Shown here in pieces: positions 17,837-27,296 of a stretch of DNA of 64,000 nucleotides (positions within the stretch are counted from its first letter, which is position 1; each line of letters begins with the position of its first letter). A program made the translations under genes and the position numbers. Under the pieces are notes generated by a model, which saw nothing but the letters and a program-made list of their open reading frames with translations, did no database searches and was not told the DNA's origin. Source of the DNA: Oceanobacillus salinisoli (GTDB lineage: Bacteria; Bacillota; Bacilli; Bacillales; Amphibacillaceae). The stretch lies in NCBI RefSeq assembly GCF_009733865.1, contig NZ_WOFB01000016.1, positions 1 through 64,000 of the forward strand, in the 5' to 3' direction.

Positions 17837-18982
17837 ATGTGTGTTAAGATGTTATTAAAAGAAGCACTGCAGAAAAATACCTCAGAATGTACTTCACTTT
17901 ATGCTGTCAGAGAAGATTCCACAAACTATACGAATAATGAATCCAAAGGCAATCTTAGAGCAAGGTTGCTGAAGCGAATTCCACTAGAGCGGCTGATGGA
18001 TTTGAAAATAGATTACGCCTTCAAACAGCTGTTTGGAAATGAAAAAAACAAAGAGATAACGGTTGTGTTTTTGAATGCCATATTACAAAAAACGGGTAGG
18101 GATCATATAAAGGATATTTCATTCAAGAACACAGAATCTGGTGGAGAATATGTTGATGATAAACAATCAAGACTAGATTTATTGGTATTAACCAATGCGG
18201 ATGAATGGATTAATGTCGAGATTCAGTTCACAAACAAATTTGAGATGATTAAGCGTTCTATCTATTATTGGTCTGGTGCATATCGTAGACCTTTTAAAAA
18301 GAAGATGGCTTATCAGGAATTACGGCCAGTTATTGCGATTAATATTCTTAACTTCAACCTATTTAGGCAGACTAACAGGTTTCATACCACTTATCATCTA
18401 TATGAAGATGATGAAAAATACAAACTAACAGATGTAATGGAATTTCATTTTATAGAAATGCCAAAACTGCTAAAGGATTGGAAAGAGGAGGCACTGGATC
18501 CATGGAATGATGTGCTTGCAAGATGGCTATTAATGCTGGGAATGATAAACCATAGAAACGATGAGATTTATCATGATATCTATAAGGAATTGGAGGAGAT
18601 TTCCATGAAGGATAAATCATTACGTTCCGCTTTTCAAAATTGGGAAGAATTGAGTATGACGCCGGAACAATACCTTGCTTATGAATCACGATTAAAACAG
18701 GTAATGGATGAGGAAGCAGCTCAACGTGAGGCAGAACTTCGTGCACAAGAAGCAGAGAAAGAAGGAATGGAAAGAGGATTAGAAAAAGGAATAGAAAGAG
18801 GAATAGAGAAAGGAATGGAACAGGGGATTGAAAAGGGAATCGAAAAGGGGTTAGAGAAAGGAGATAAAAAAGCAAGGGAGAAGGTTGCAAGACGTCTTTT
18901 AGCAAAAGGGATGGAGATTGATTTTGTAGCTGAAACCACGAGTCTTCCAAAAGAAAGGATAATTGAGTTGCAAAACATATGA
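17837..18982 (+). CDS. Rpn-family recombination-promoting nuclease / PD-(D/E)XK putative transposase
   Basis: 381 residues. MDLKIDYAFKQLFGNEKNK (about 53-71) is the signature opening of the Rpn/PDDEXK_2 family. The nuclease core follows with RLDLLVLTNADEWINVEIQ, giving the Asp...Glu-x-Gln catalytic set. The tail (about 295-345) is a run of E-K/R-G-I/M/L repeats ending in a coiled, charged region, standard for this family. These enzymes nick or cleave DNA and promote recA-independent recombination. An extra 45 residues precede the usual start; an internal Met at 17849 is an alternative. Confidence 0.85.
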   Translation: MCVKMLLKEALQKNTSECTSLYAVREDSTNYTNNESKGNLRARLLKRIPLERLMDLKIDYAFKQLFGNEKNKEITVVFLNAILQKTGRDHIKDISFKNTESGGEYVDDKQSRLDLLVLTNADEWINVEIQFTNKFEMIKRSIYYWSGAYRRPFKKKMAYQELRPVIAINILNFNLFRQTNRFHTTYHLYEDDEKYKLTDVMEFHFIEMPKLLKDWKEEALDPWNDVLARWLLMLGMINHRNDEIYHDIYKELEEISMKDKSLRSAFQNWEELSMTPEQYLAYESRLKQVMDEEAAQREAELRAQEAEKEGMERGLEKGIERGIEKGMEQGIEKGIEKGLEKGDKKAREKVARRLLAKGMEIDFVAETTSLPKERIIELQNI

Positions 18983-19000
18983 AAAAGGAAGAAGAATAAT

Positions 19001-19043
19001 TGGGACAGGGACCGTGAGACGGAAAGACACGTTCACTGTCCCA
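19001..19043. repeat. imperfect hairpin of the GGGACAG type
   Basis: TGGGACAG and CTGTCCCA border an imperfect stem-loop beyond the Rpn stop codon. It has no U-run. Related GGACAGGTTCACTGCCCC text occurs near 33124. It may serve as transcript end or be a dispersed repeat. Confidence 0.45.
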
Positions 19044-19100
19044 GATTCTAGTTGCATTATCCTATTTAGTAACAGCTTAGTATAATAAAAGATATAAATA

Positions 19101-19294
19101 TTAGTATAATAAAAGATATAAATATATGTTATTATCTTTGGTATCTGTTTTATGATCATATGTTTCTCTAGCGTAATATAGAGATTCACTTGTTTCCTCA
19201 CTCTCACCATACTGGATAGATACACCATTGTATATCCACCTGTGTATGATTCAAATACGTAGTAACCTTTCTCTACTTCTTCCACAGATGTCAT
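19101..19294 (-). pseudogene. small gene, apparently frameshifted, unknown family
   Basis: From the ATG at 19294 the frame reads MTSVEEVEKGYYVFESYTGG and on to VYLS. The continuing protein-like text (QYGESEETSESLYYARETYD) lies in another frame up to a stop at 19101. A single base change would unite them into about 64 residues. The start overlaps the stop of a 29-codon frame (ATGA), suggesting a former two-gene unit. No family recognised. Confidence 0.35.
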
Positions 19295-19380
19295 AAACTT
19301 TCTTGTAAATTATCAATGAAATGCAATGACTTTCGGAGTTCTTCTAGGCCCATTTCTGAAATGTCTTTTGAATGGTTCAT
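19291..19380 (-). CDS. possible 29-residue small protein upstream of a broken gene
   Basis: ATG at 19380, preceded by GGGAGGGTG at good spacing, encodes MNHSKDISEMGLEELRKSLH and nine more residues. It ends in ATGA shared with the next start. The strong ribosome binding site and coupling argue that it was translated; function is unknown. Confidence 0.4.
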   Translation of the reverse strand: MNHSKDISEMGLEELRKSLHFIDNLQESL

Positions 19381-19965
19381 ACTACTACACCCTCCCATTA
19401 TAAATAATTACAGAAACTAAAAATGATTACTTTTTTAACAAGTTGAGGCCCCTCTCTACTATTTTAAATTTTAAAACAGTTATCTGCAATGATATCACGG
19501 ATTTATTAGCTGATTAATACCTATGTGTAAATTATAAAAAACAATACTTTAGTAACAGTTCGAAAATAAGGGGGACGGGCATAGGGTATGTAGTTTTGCT
19601 TTAGTAAAGTAAATACTTAATAAATGACAGACTTTGTACGGTTCCAAGGTGATGTCGCTCGATTTAGTAGGGTCGCGCGGTTTTCGTGGGGCTGTTGCAT
19701 GACTTGACTATTGATTCGCTCGATTTCATGCGTTTGCCGAACGGTTCTGGGGCTATAGCTCGATTTGATTTCCGTGGTGTCCTCGCTCATTTCATCCGCT
19801 TCCCCAGCACGTTACTCGATTTTGGATGTTAACAGATTCTCACCGCATCAGGAAGCACGGGGATTTTTCTATCTTAAAAACAGAGTAAATACCGAATCGA
19901 TGACAAACTCATGTATTTCCAGGATTCTGCAGCAAACAACTGAATAATTTTTCTAAAATTCACTA
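19381..19965 (+). repeat. intergenic region with minisatellite locus 2 (about 19650-19830)
   Basis: Most of this stretch has no gene. From about 19650 a degenerate array appears with units of about 19-21 bp such as ACTTGACTATTGATTCGCTC(G) and ATTTCATGCGTTTGCCGAAC(G), the same ATTT...CG design as at 4211, 21900 and 42540. Confidence 0.65.
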
Positions 19966-19994
19966 TTGACAGTTTTCTGTTCAAGTGGTACGAT
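19966..19994 (+). promoter_or_regulatory. promoter of the S-box leader
   Basis: Consensus TTGACA, a 17-base spacer and TACGAT lie 30 bp ahead of the riboswitch. Confidence 0.75.
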
Positions 19995-20023
19995 ATGTCT
20001 AACTTTAAAAACTGAATATTTTT

Positions 20024-20144
20024 CCTTATCAAGAGTCAGGATAGGAATCTGGTCCGATGATCCTGCAGCAACCTTCACTTAAAGATAGTTTAAGTGAAAA
20101 GGTGCTAATTCCAGCAAGCACAAAGCTTGATAGATGAGGGAGAG
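20024..20144 (+). promoter_or_regulatory. SAM-I (S-box) riboswitch
   Basis: The conserved blocks CTTATCAAGAG, GATGATCCTGCAGCAACC (a slightly diverged form of the AAGCCCGGCAACC block), a P3-type stem TTCACTTAAA...TTTAAGTGAA, AGGTGCTAATTCCAGCAAGC and the closing GATGAGGGAGA appear in order. S-adenosylmethionine binding should favour the following terminator, so expression rises when methionine/sulfur is scarce. Confidence 0.93.
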
Positions 20145-20159
20145 TGTAGTCGATTGATA

Positions 20160-20190
20160 TAAACCTCTTCCTCTATGGAAGAGGTTTTTT
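20160..20190 (+). terminator. riboswitch expression-platform terminator
   Basis: AAACCTCTTCC pairs with GGAAGAGGTTT across a CTAT-like loop and ends in TTTTTT. It directly follows the S-box aptamer. Confidence 0.92.
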
Positions 20191-20363
20191 AGTATACTTA
20201 AATACCTCTACCTTAATCAATCAATGTCATCCATACCCTAAAACCAACTAATTCTATTGGTATACACCACATATGCAAGGGAGGTGAAATTATAGGAAGT
20301 TTTATAAAAGATGAACAGTAGTTACTTAGGAAAGTACTTATTATTTAAAGGGAGATGGTATTC

Positions 20364-21764
20364 ATGAAAAAACAAATTCGTTTAAATGGTTTTACACAAA
20401 ATTCTGTTGCTCCACATTCTCCAGGATTATGGAGACACCCACAAGATCAAGGACAAAGACACGGCGATTTGGATTATTGGGTAGACTTAGCTAAATTACT
20501 TGAACACGGTAAATTTGATGCTCTATTTTTAGCGGATGTACATGGTATTTATGATGTATACGGAGGAAGTCACAAAGCTCCTGTTGAACATGCAGTACAA
20601 GTGCCCCTGCACAATCCATTGCTACAAATTTCCGCAATGGCAGCTGTGACGAAACATTTAGGGTTTGCACCTACATATTCGGCGACCTATACACAGCCTT
20701 ATAAATTGGCACGTGATTTTTCAACATTAGATCATTTAACGAAAGGGCGTGTCGCTTGGAATATCGTGACATCGTATTTAAGAAGTGAGGCCATAAATTT
20801 AGGGTTGGAAGAACAAATGGAACATGATAAGCGTTATGAACGTGCAGATGAATATATGGAAGTTGTATATAAATTATGGGAACAAAGTTGGGAAGATGAT
20901 GCGGTTATTGCAGATGTAGAAACAGGAGTATATGCCGATTCCAGCAAAGTTCATCCCATTGATCATGAAGGTGAATTTTTTAATGTACCAGGTGTCCATC
21001 TAGTCGAACCTTCTCCACAACGTACACCTGTCCTTTTTCAAGCGGGAGCCTCTACTAGAGGAAGAAATTTTGCGGCCAAACACGCTGAAGCCATCTTTAC
21101 TACATTAGCTAACGACATATCTGAATTAAAAGCGTTTGTAACGGATATTAGAGAACGAGCGAAAAAAGCTGGTAGAAATCCAGGAGATATTAAAGTTTTT
21201 CCAGGTATTGTCCCAGTTGTAGGTGCAACAGAAGAAGAAGCAAAATTAAAATATGAGGAATTAACTTCCCATGTTAGTTACGAGGGAACATTAGCCTTAT
21301 TGTCTGGCCATACTGGAGTAGACTTTTCTCAATATGATCCTGATCAATATGTAGAAAATCTAGATACAAATGCTTCTCATGGCTTTTTACAAAAATATAC
21401 TGTTGCAAGTACAAACAGGCTGTGGACAGTAAGGGAAGCTGTACTTCATCACGGATTAGGAATTGGTGCAACAAAAATTATCGGTACTCCCGAACAAATT
21501 GCAGATGAATTGGAGCTAATGGCAAACGAAGGAGATGCCGATGGATTTAATATTATCCAAGCAGCAAGTCCTGGTACATTTGAGGATTTTATTGAACATG
21601 TGATACCTATACTACAAGAAAGAGGAAGCTTCCGTAAAGAGTACGAAGGAACAACCTTACGGGAAAATTTATTTGGTAAAGGGCACAAGTTTTTACCGGA
21701 CTATCATCCAGCGAAAAATGTTTCCATACCAGGGCTGAGGGAAAGGTCTGGTGTCTCAATCTGA
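20364..21764 (+). CDS. FMN-dependent monooxygenase, NtaA/SnaA/DszA (SoxA) subfamily
   Basis: 466 residues, the long form of bacterial-luciferase-like flavin monooxygenases. Blocks seen: RHPQDQGQRHGDLDYWVDLA (about 25-44), KFDALFLADVHG, GRVAWNIVTSY (about 132-142), ERTPVLFQAGAS-like PQRTPVLFQAGAS and the C-terminal DGFNI. The enzyme oxidises small molecules with reduced FMN and oxygen, and several relatives cleave carbon-sulfur bonds. S-box control strongly suggests an organosulfur substrate. Start chosen at 20364 because AAAGGGAG sits 9 bases upstream; the ATG at 20355 is too close. No FMN reductase is adjacent. Confidence 0.9.
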   Translation: MKKQIRLNGFTQNSVAPHSPGLWRHPQDQGQRHGDLDYWVDLAKLLEHGKFDALFLADVHGIYDVYGGSHKAPVEHAVQVPLHNPLLQISAMAAVTKHLGFAPTYSATYTQPYKLARDFSTLDHLTKGRVAWNIVTSYLRSEAINLGLEEQMEHDKRYERADEYMEVVYKLWEQSWEDDAVIADVETGVYADSSKVHPIDHEGEFFNVPGVHLVEPSPQRTPVLFQAGASTRGRNFAAKHAEAIFTTLANDISELKAFVTDIRERAKKAGRNPGDIKVFPGIVPVVGATEEEAKLKYEELTSHVSYEGTLALLSGHTGVDFSQYDPDQYVENLDTNASHGFLQKYTVASTNRLWTVREAVLHHGLGIGATKIIGTPEQIADELELMANEGDADGFNIIQAASPGTFEDFIEHVIPILQERGSFRKEYEGTTLRENLFGKGHKFLPDYHPAKNVSIPGLRERSGVSI

Positions 21765-21893
21765 ATATTGGATCTCTGAGACCGCTGGGACATGTTTGTC
21801 AATCCACTTGAAATAATTTAGGGGGGCTATGCATCATGAGGAAGGTTCTTTTACTTCAAACATACTCGGACAAATAGATTAGTTCTGCTTCAA

Positions 21894-22106
21894 CTAGTGC
21901 GGTCACTCAATCTTTTGGGGCGTTCCTCACTCGATTTCGGGGTGAGGGACACTGGATTTGATGTCAGCCTCACTCGATTTTGAGGTGGTGGCGCCCGAAT
22001 TAGAGGTGAGGCCGCGCCATTTTTTAACCCGATGTAGCCTGATTCGGTATTCGACTCACTTGTTTTGATAAGCACTTCCCGCTCAATTTTGACACCCAGC
22101 CCGCGT
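21894..22106 (+). repeat. degenerate minisatellite, 21-bp period (locus 3)
   Basis: About eight to nine consecutive units of 21-23 bp, for example ATTTGATGTCAGCCTCACTC(G) and ATTTTGAGGTGGTGGCGCCC(G), start with A/T-TTT and end in a CG-containing box. Sequence is poorly conserved but spacing is regular. It is followed without a gap by the GGTGCCTG-type repeat. Confidence 0.75.
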
Positions 22107-22112
22107 TTCCGT

Positions 22113-22151
22113 GGTGCCTGGTACTTCCCGAATTTTGTTGAATTTTGTCGG
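22113..22151 (+). repeat. dispersed GGTGCCTG repeat, copy 2
   Basis: GGTGCCTGGTACTTCCCG plus AATTTTGTTGAATTTTGTCG. It matches the copies at 17593, 33065 and 34645 (inverted) and abuts minisatellite locus 3. Confidence 0.7.
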
Positions 22152-22254
22152 TTATATTTTTAGGCGTTTCAATAAAAACAAATTTTTGAAGAACACAGCT
22201 CTTGAATGAAAGAGGCGATGGAGTTTGATATAAGTATACGTACTATCCATCTGC

Positions 22255-22505
22255 CTATCCCTTCTGATATCTCACCATTCCCTTTACCACTTTTTCTCCT
22301 GCTACTTCCCCTCTAATTTCAAGCCATGGGGAATGACTTTGCCCCTCCCAATTAGTTGTATCTCATCATTGACAAATACCGGTTTCAAGAAATTCATTTC
22401 ATACTCGGATACGAAAAAACGGGGTTCAAAGAGGGTAAAACAGATTTCTGCGCCAACTCCCATGATGAGCATTCCATACGCAATCGGCCTCTTAAAAGCC
22501 TCCAT
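22255..22505 (-). pseudogene. frameshifted fragment of a hotdog-fold (MaoC-like) protein
   Basis: The frame from 22505 reads MEAFKRPIAYGMLIMGVGAE, later VSEYEMNFLKPVFVNDEIQL, resembling MaoC/hotdog acyl-CoA hydratase domains (RPIAHGM, FLKPVFVGDEI). It stops at about 22302. A second frame carries on the same protein (GEVAGEKVVKGMVRYQKG) to 22255. No N-terminal half is present. It is a truncated, frameshifted gene. Confidence 0.6.
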
Positions 22506-22571
22506 TTCAATTTACAAGAAGTAAAGCAGTTTTCATATGGAGAATGACTTAGATTCCCCTCCAATTGTTTG

Positions 22572-22799
22572 TTATTTTATCTTTTGCATTGTGTATTCAC
22601 GCCCGTTGTAATCTACCATTTTACCTTCCTTTGCGTATAATCCTATTACAAAACTACCCTTTTTCATTGCATCAGTAAGATTTTCTACAAATAAGTGGTA
22701 AGGAGATAAAAGACTTGCAAGTACTTTCTTTTCTAATGTGAAAATTATGGATCCAAATAATAAATTTCTCGTTTGGATAGATTTACTGCGACAAATACT
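22572..22799 (-). pseudogene. open frame without start, possible gene remnant
   Basis: An open minus-strand frame of 75 codons ends at 22572 and reads protein-like near its end (SPYHLFVENLTDAMKKGSFV, then YNGREYTMQKIK). There is no plausible start with a ribosome binding site. I do not recognise the family; it may be the tail of a lost gene. Confidence 0.3.
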
Positions 22800-22885
22800 C
22801 TAGGTTCTTAGCCATTCGTTCATCCCTATATTCGAATAACTTTGTAACTCTATATTGCGTATATTTTTCAATGTAGTCTAAGCGG

Positions 22886-22970
22886 TTTGGAAGGCTGTCG
22901 CACGATTTAGACGCTAGATTGCTCGTTAAGCTATTGAGCTATGCAAAACGCTTTCACCTACCATCCCTCA
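22886..22970 (+). repeat. short minisatellite remnant (locus 4)
   Basis: CTGTCGCACG followed by ATTTAGACGCTAGATTGCTC(G) is one to two units of the 21-bp array family seen at 4211, 21900 and 42540. Confidence 0.45.
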
Positions 22971-22984
22971 TAACACACCGCACA

Positions 22985-23019
22985 AAAAAATCAAGCACTA
23001 TCAAAGTGCTCGATTTTTT
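22985..23019 (-). terminator. terminator of the beta-alanine catabolic operon
   Basis: AAAAAATC and AGCACT pair with AGTGCT and GATTTTTT, with an unpaired base on each side. U-runs on both strands; 73 bp past the dehydrogenase stop. Confidence 0.82.
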
Positions 23020-23091
23020 ATGGTTTCAAACTGGACTACTCTCTCCTAACATAAAACACCACATGCTTTAATCCAACTTTTTATCTATATT

Positions 23092-24552
23092 TTAAACCCA
23101 TTTCGTCGTAATAACTTTCTTCCTTGTAAAAAATTGCAACCCATCTTTCCCATTAGCATGCAAATCCCCATAGAAGGAATCTTTCCATCCAGAGAATGGG
23201 AAGAATGCCATTGGTGCAGGGACACCGATATTAACCCCAAGCATTCCAGCATCAATAGTTTCACGGAACTGACGAACACTTCCACCATCTCTAGTAAAGA
23301 TACATGCACCATTCGCAAATCGGGATTGATTAGTTAAATGAACAGCATCGTCCAAATCTTTCACACGTGCAATGGATAATACCGGTGCAAAGATTTCATC
23401 CTGCCAAATTTTCATTTCAGATGTAACATGATCAAAAATCGTAGGTCCAACGAAGTATCCTTCTTGTTTAACCGCTTCATCTTTTCTACCGTCACGAACG
23501 AGTTTGGCTCCTTCTTTTTCACCCGTTTCAATATAATTCATTGTGCGTTCCTTATGCTGCTCCCGAATTACTGGGCCTAGGAAAATCCCTTCATCTAAAC
23601 CGTTGCCGATTTTAATTTCATTCGCTTTTTGTGTAAGCAAGGAAATAAATTCATCCGCAATCGACTCCTCAACCGCTACGACAGAGGCTGCCATACAACG
23701 TTCTCCAGCAGAACCGAATGCTGCATTCATAATTTGCGTTGTAGCATTATCTAAATTTGCGTCACTTAACACGATAGAATGGTTTTTAGCACCAGCAAGT
23801 GCCTGCACTCGTTTCAAATTGTCCGTTCCACGTTTATAAACATATTCTGCTACTGGTTGTGATCCAACAAAGGAAATGGCCGCTACTTTCTTATGATCTA
23901 ACAAACCATTTACAACATCATGAGCCCCGTGAACGATATTAAATACACCCGCAGGCAATCCTGCTTCCTCCAATAACTCTGCTAAACGATTAGCCAATAA
24001 TGGTGTACGTTCTGATGGCTTCATCACAAAGGTATTCCCTGTTGCAATCGCCATTGGGAACATCCAGCAAGGTACCATCATCGGAAAGTTAAATGGAGTA
24101 ATTCCTCCAATAACACCGATTGGATAACGATACACACCAGATTCTAAGTCAGTTGCAATGGACGGAAGTTGTTCTCCCATCATTAAAGAAGGTGCACCTG
24201 CAGCAAATTCTACATTTTCAATCCCTCTTTGCACTTCCCCATATGCTTCCGCAAAATTTTTCCCATTTTCAATCGTTATCAATCTAGCAAGTTCATCCCA
24301 GTTATCTACTAGTAATTGCTGATATTTAAATAGAATGCGAGCACGTTTCGGTACAGCAACTTCCTTCCATGATTCAAAGGCCTCTTCGGCTACCTTTACT
24401 GCGTAGTCGACATCTTCTTGTGAGGAAATTGGTACGTTTGCAATAACTTCCCCAGTTGCAGGGTTATATACAGGTTCCGTCTTGTCTGCCTTCGCTTCTA
24501 TCCATTTACCACCTACATAGTTTTTCACTGTTTGTACTGTTGTTTGTGTCAA
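23092..24552 (-). CDS. mmsA: CoA-acylating methylmalonate/malonate-semialdehyde dehydrogenase
   Basis: 486 residues, normal for MmsA/IolA. Visible are [12 protein letters not shown]-type cofactor region, [20 protein letters not shown], the catalytic Cys in GSAGERCMA (about 283-291) and the terminal [12 protein letters not shown]. Reaction: malonic semialdehyde (or methylmalonic semialdehyde) plus CoA and NAD to acetyl-CoA (or propionyl-CoA) and CO2. It is the last gene of the operon with ald and a class III aminotransferase, where it would oxidise the aldehyde made by transamination of beta-alanine. No inositol genes are near, which argues against IolA. Confidence 0.9.
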   Translation of the reverse strand: MTQTTVQTVKNYVGGKWIEAKADKTEPVYNPATGEVIANVPISSQEDVDYAVKVAEEAFESWKEVAVPKRARILFKYQQLLVDNWDELARLITIENGKNFAEAYGEVQRGIENVEFAAGAPSLMMGEQLPSIATDLESGVYRYPIGVIGGITPFNFPMMVPCWMFPMAIATGNTFVMKPSERTPLLANRLAELLEEAGLPAGVFNIVHGAHDVVNGLLDHKKVAAISFVGSQPVAEYVYKRGTDNLKRVQALAGAKNHSIVLSDANLDNATTQIMNAAFGSAGERCMAASVVAVEESIADEFISLLTQKANEIKIGNGLDEGIFLGPVIREQHKERTMNYIETGEKEGAKLVRDGRKDEAVKQEGYFVGPTIFDHVTSEMKIWQDEIFAPVLSIARVKDLDDAVHLTNQSRFANGACIFTRDGGSVRQFRETIDAGMLGVNIGVPAPMAFFPFSGWKDSFYGDLHANGKDGLQFFTRKKVITTKWV

Positions 24553-24577
24553 TTGAATTCCTCCTAACTATTTTATC

Positions 24578-25714
24578 TTACTGAATTACAGTTTCCTTTT
24601 CTTCCAATAATTGTCTTGCATCTTGGTATGTGAGGCCATGTGCTTCTGCAACGGCTTTATAAGTAACTTGGCCATTTACCGTATTAATCCCCTTATAAAT
24701 AGCTTCATTTCCTTCACTTGCTTTCCTTAGTCCTTTGTTTGCTATTTGCAATGCATAAGGTAAAGTTACATTGGTTAGACCAAGTGAAGCGGTTTGCGGA
24801 ACGGCTCCTGGCATGTTTGCTACCGCATAATGAACAACCCCATATTTCTCATATGTTGGATTATCATGCGTTGTAATACGATCACTGGTCTCAAAGATTC
24901 CTCCCTGATCGATTGCTACATCAACAATAACAGCTTTGTCCTTCATCGCTTTTACCATCTCTTCTGTCACCAGTTTAGGTGCTCTCGTACCCGGAATTAG
25001 CACAGCACCAATCACTAGGTCCGAATCAGCAACAGCTTCAGCAATATTGAATGGATTGGACATAATCGTATTTACCTGATTTCCGAATAATTCATCCAAC
25101 TCTCTTAAACGGGCAGGGCTCAGATCCAGAATACTTACTTCTGCACCAAGTCCAAGGGCGATCTTGGCGGCATTGGTTCCTACAACTCCCCCACCAATAA
25201 TCGTTACTTTTCCTCTTTTCACACCAGGGATTCCACTTAGTAAAATACCCTTTCCACCACGAGTTTTTTCCAAAAATTGTGCACCAATTTGCGTGGCAAT
25301 TCTTCCAGCAACTTCACTCATAGGTGCTAATAAAGGAAGGGATCCATCTTTTTCCTGAACCGTTTCATAAGCAATACTCGTAACCTTTGATTCTATTAGA
25401 GAATTTGTCAAATCCGGTTCTGCAGCTAAGTGTAAATAAGTGAATAATAGTAAGTCCTCTCGGAAATATTTATATTCCTCTGGTAATGGCTCTTTCACCT
25501 TCATCACCATTTCCTGAGACCAGACTTCTTCTGTCGTCCCAACAATTCTAGCACCAGATTTCTTATATTCTTCATCCGTAATGCCTGAGCCAAGACCTGC
25601 CCCAGCTTCGATAACCACTTCATGGCCTGCCTTAACGAGGGCATCCGCCCCTGATGGAGCAATGGCAACCCGATTTTCATTGTTCTTTATTTCTTTTGGT
25701 ATACCGATTTTCAT
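24578..25714 (-). CDS. ald: alanine dehydrogenase
   Basis: 378 residues, full length. [18 protein letters not shown] is the classic start. The NAD-binding [10 protein letters not shown] (about 174-183), catalytic Lys/His region [10 protein letters not shown] and [10 protein letters not shown], and [11 protein letters not shown] near 300 are present. It converts alanine to pyruvate and ammonia. In this operon it would regenerate the pyruvate amino acceptor for the aminotransferase encoded 18 bp upstream. Confidence 0.95.
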   Translation of the reverse strand: MKIGIPKEIKNNENRVAIAPSGADALVKAGHEVVIEAGAGLGSGITDEEYKKSGARIVGTTEEVWSQEMVMKVKEPLPEEYKYFREDLLLFTYLHLAAEPDLTNSLIESKVTSIAYETVQEKDGSLPLLAPMSEVAGRIATQIGAQFLEKTRGGKGILLSGIPGVKRGKVTIIGGGVVGTNAAKIALGLGAEVSILDLSPARLRELDELFGNQVNTIMSNPFNIAEAVADSDLVIGAVLIPGTRAPKLVTEEMVKAMKDKAVIVDVAIDQGGIFETSDRITTHDNPTYEKYGVVHYAVANMPGAVPQTASLGLTNVTLPYALQIANKGLRKASEGNEAIYKGINTVNGQVTYKAVAEAHGLTYQDARQLLEEKETVIQ

Positions 25715-25732
25715 TACATTTCCCCCTTTTGC

Positions 25733-27088
25733 TTATACCTCATTTTCTTTAAAAACTTTCCTTAAAACAGCAATAATATAATCAATATCTTCATCTTTAG
25801 AAGATAATGGAGGGCTAAGGGTTAGAATGTTATTATGACCCGCAACGGTATCTCCATTTTTACCAATGATTAAACCATTATCTTTACATGCTGCGATTAG
25901 TTTTCCAACCCGTTCTTTAGGGGCTGGTTCTTTAGTCACTTTATCCTCTACCATTTCTATTCCAACTAATAAACCAAGGCCTCGTATATCACCAACCGTT
26001 GTATAACTTTTCAGCTCATCTAACCCATTTAAAAGACGATTACCTAATTCTACAGAGCGGTCAAATAAATTTTCTCTCTCCATAATTTCAATATTTTTTA
26101 GTGCCAACGCACAAGCAGCAGGATTTCCTCCAAATGTATTTACATGGCGAAAATAACTGTTATCTTCACCACTCTTAAATTTTTCGTAAATATCTTTTCG
26201 AACCGCGGTTACCGATAATGGTAAATACGCACTTGTTAAACCTTTTGCCATCGTAATCATATCTGGTTTTATATTAAAATGCTTATGCCCGAAAGACTTA
26301 CCAGTTCTTCCAAATCCACAAATCACCTCGTCGATGATAAGAAGGACTCCATGACGTTTACAAATTCTCTCCACTTCTTGTACATAAACTGGATGGGGAA
26401 TAAGTACGCCACCACCAGTTATTAACGGCTCCATGATGACTGCAGCAATGGTTTCTTTTTGTTCCCAAATAATCGTTTCTTCAATTTCTCTTGCTCTTTG
26501 TAAATTATATTCTTCTATAGATATCCCTTCTGGTTTCCGGTAATTATCTGGTGGTGCAACATGTAAAAACCCGGAAGAAAGCGGTTCGTACTTATATTTT
26601 CTTAATGCTTGCCCTGTGGCTGATAGCGCTCCCATTGAACTTCCATGATAAGCACGATACCTGGAAAGAATTTTATAACGATTTGTATCGCCATTCTGCT
26701 GATGATATTGACGGGCCATCTTAAATGCCACTTCATTAGCATCTGAACCACTGTTGGAGTAAAAAATCATATATTCATCATCAAGCATTTCATTTAACTT
26801 TTCAGATAACTGGATAGCCGGTAGATGACTTTGTGTCATCGGTGTATAAGCCATTTTCTTGATTTGTTCATAGGCTGCTTGTGCTAATTCCTCACGACCA
26901 TAGCCAACATTAACACACCATAACCCGGACATTCCGTCTAAGTACCTGTTCCCATTATGGTCCGTAATCCAGGAACCTTCCCCTTCCTCCACAATCATCG
27001 GAGGATTTTTTTCACTATAAGGTGAAATATGATGCCAAACGTTTTGGCGATCTTTTTCAACCAGGGACTGCTTTTCTAACATTTCCAT
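25733..27088 (-). CDS. class III omega-aminotransferase, likely beta-alanine:pyruvate type
   Basis: 451 residues of the PLP-dependent fold type I class III family. Blocks seen: GLWCVNVGYGREE, YSNSGSDANEVAFKMARQYH (about 114-133), YHGSS, the ITGGGVLIPH loop, LIIDEVICGFGRTGK with Asp binding PLP, the catalytic Lys in MITMAKGLTSAYLP, and HVNTFGGNPAACA. The GGAGAAGG site supports this ATG. It diverges from the PucR gene and leads an operon with ald and mmsA, which together convert beta-alanine to acetyl-CoA. A related omega-amino acid such as taurine is possible. Confidence 0.88.
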   Translation of the reverse strand: MEMLEKQSLVEKDRQNVWHHISPYSEKNPPMIVEEGEGSWITDHNGNRYLDGMSGLWCVNVGYGREELAQAAYEQIKKMAYTPMTQSHLPAIQLSEKLNEMLDDEYMIFYSNSGSDANEVAFKMARQYHQQNGDTNRYKILSRYRAYHGSSMGALSATGQALRKYKYEPLSSGFLHVAPPDNYRKPEGISIEEYNLQRAREIEETIIWEQKETIAAVIMEPLITGGGVLIPHPVYVQEVERICKRHGVLLIIDEVICGFGRTGKSFGHKHFNIKPDMITMAKGLTSAYLPLSVTAVRKDIYEKFKSGEDNSYFRHVNTFGGNPAACALALKNIEIMERENLFDRSVELGNRLLNGLDELKSYTTVGDIRGLGLLVGIEMVEDKVTKEPAPKERVGKLIAACKDNGLIIGKNGDTVAGHNNILTLSPPLSSKDEDIDYIIAVLRKVFKENEV

Positions 27089-27182
27089 CCATACCTTCTC
27101 CTTTCATATGGCTCACTTTTTAACAAATCGTCCACTTTGTAATACCTGATATTCCTTACTTCAAGAATTCTACTTATTGGAT

Positions 27183-27259
27183 TTGACACAGTTTTTATTA
27201 TATTACATAATTTATTTTATAAAGTTTTGCAGAAGATAGCATTTTACATAATGTAAAAT
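27183..27259 (+). promoter_or_regulatory. pucR-side promoter and PucR-type palindrome
   Basis: TTGACA (27183-27188), 17 bases and CATAAT (27206-27211) make a promoter for the regulator gene. Downstream lies a perfect 19-bp palindrome, ATTTTACAT-A-ATGTAAAAT (27241-27259). A related TTACATAATTTA overlaps the -10 box. These are good candidates for PucR binding and autoregulation in the divergent spacer. Confidence 0.6.
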
Positions 27260-27296
27260 CATTTCATTTTTTCTTTTACGATGTGGAGGGCTTGCA

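Noticed and set aside
18450-18978. Long minus-strand frames antisense to the Rpn gene
   Set aside because: They are shadows of the E-K-G-I codon repeats on the coding strand (giving Pro/Phe/Leu/Ser-rich text) and have no start signals.
23092-24552. Assignment of the dehydrogenase as IolA of inositol breakdown
   Set aside because: No other iol gene is near; operon partners are an aminotransferase and alanine dehydrogenase.
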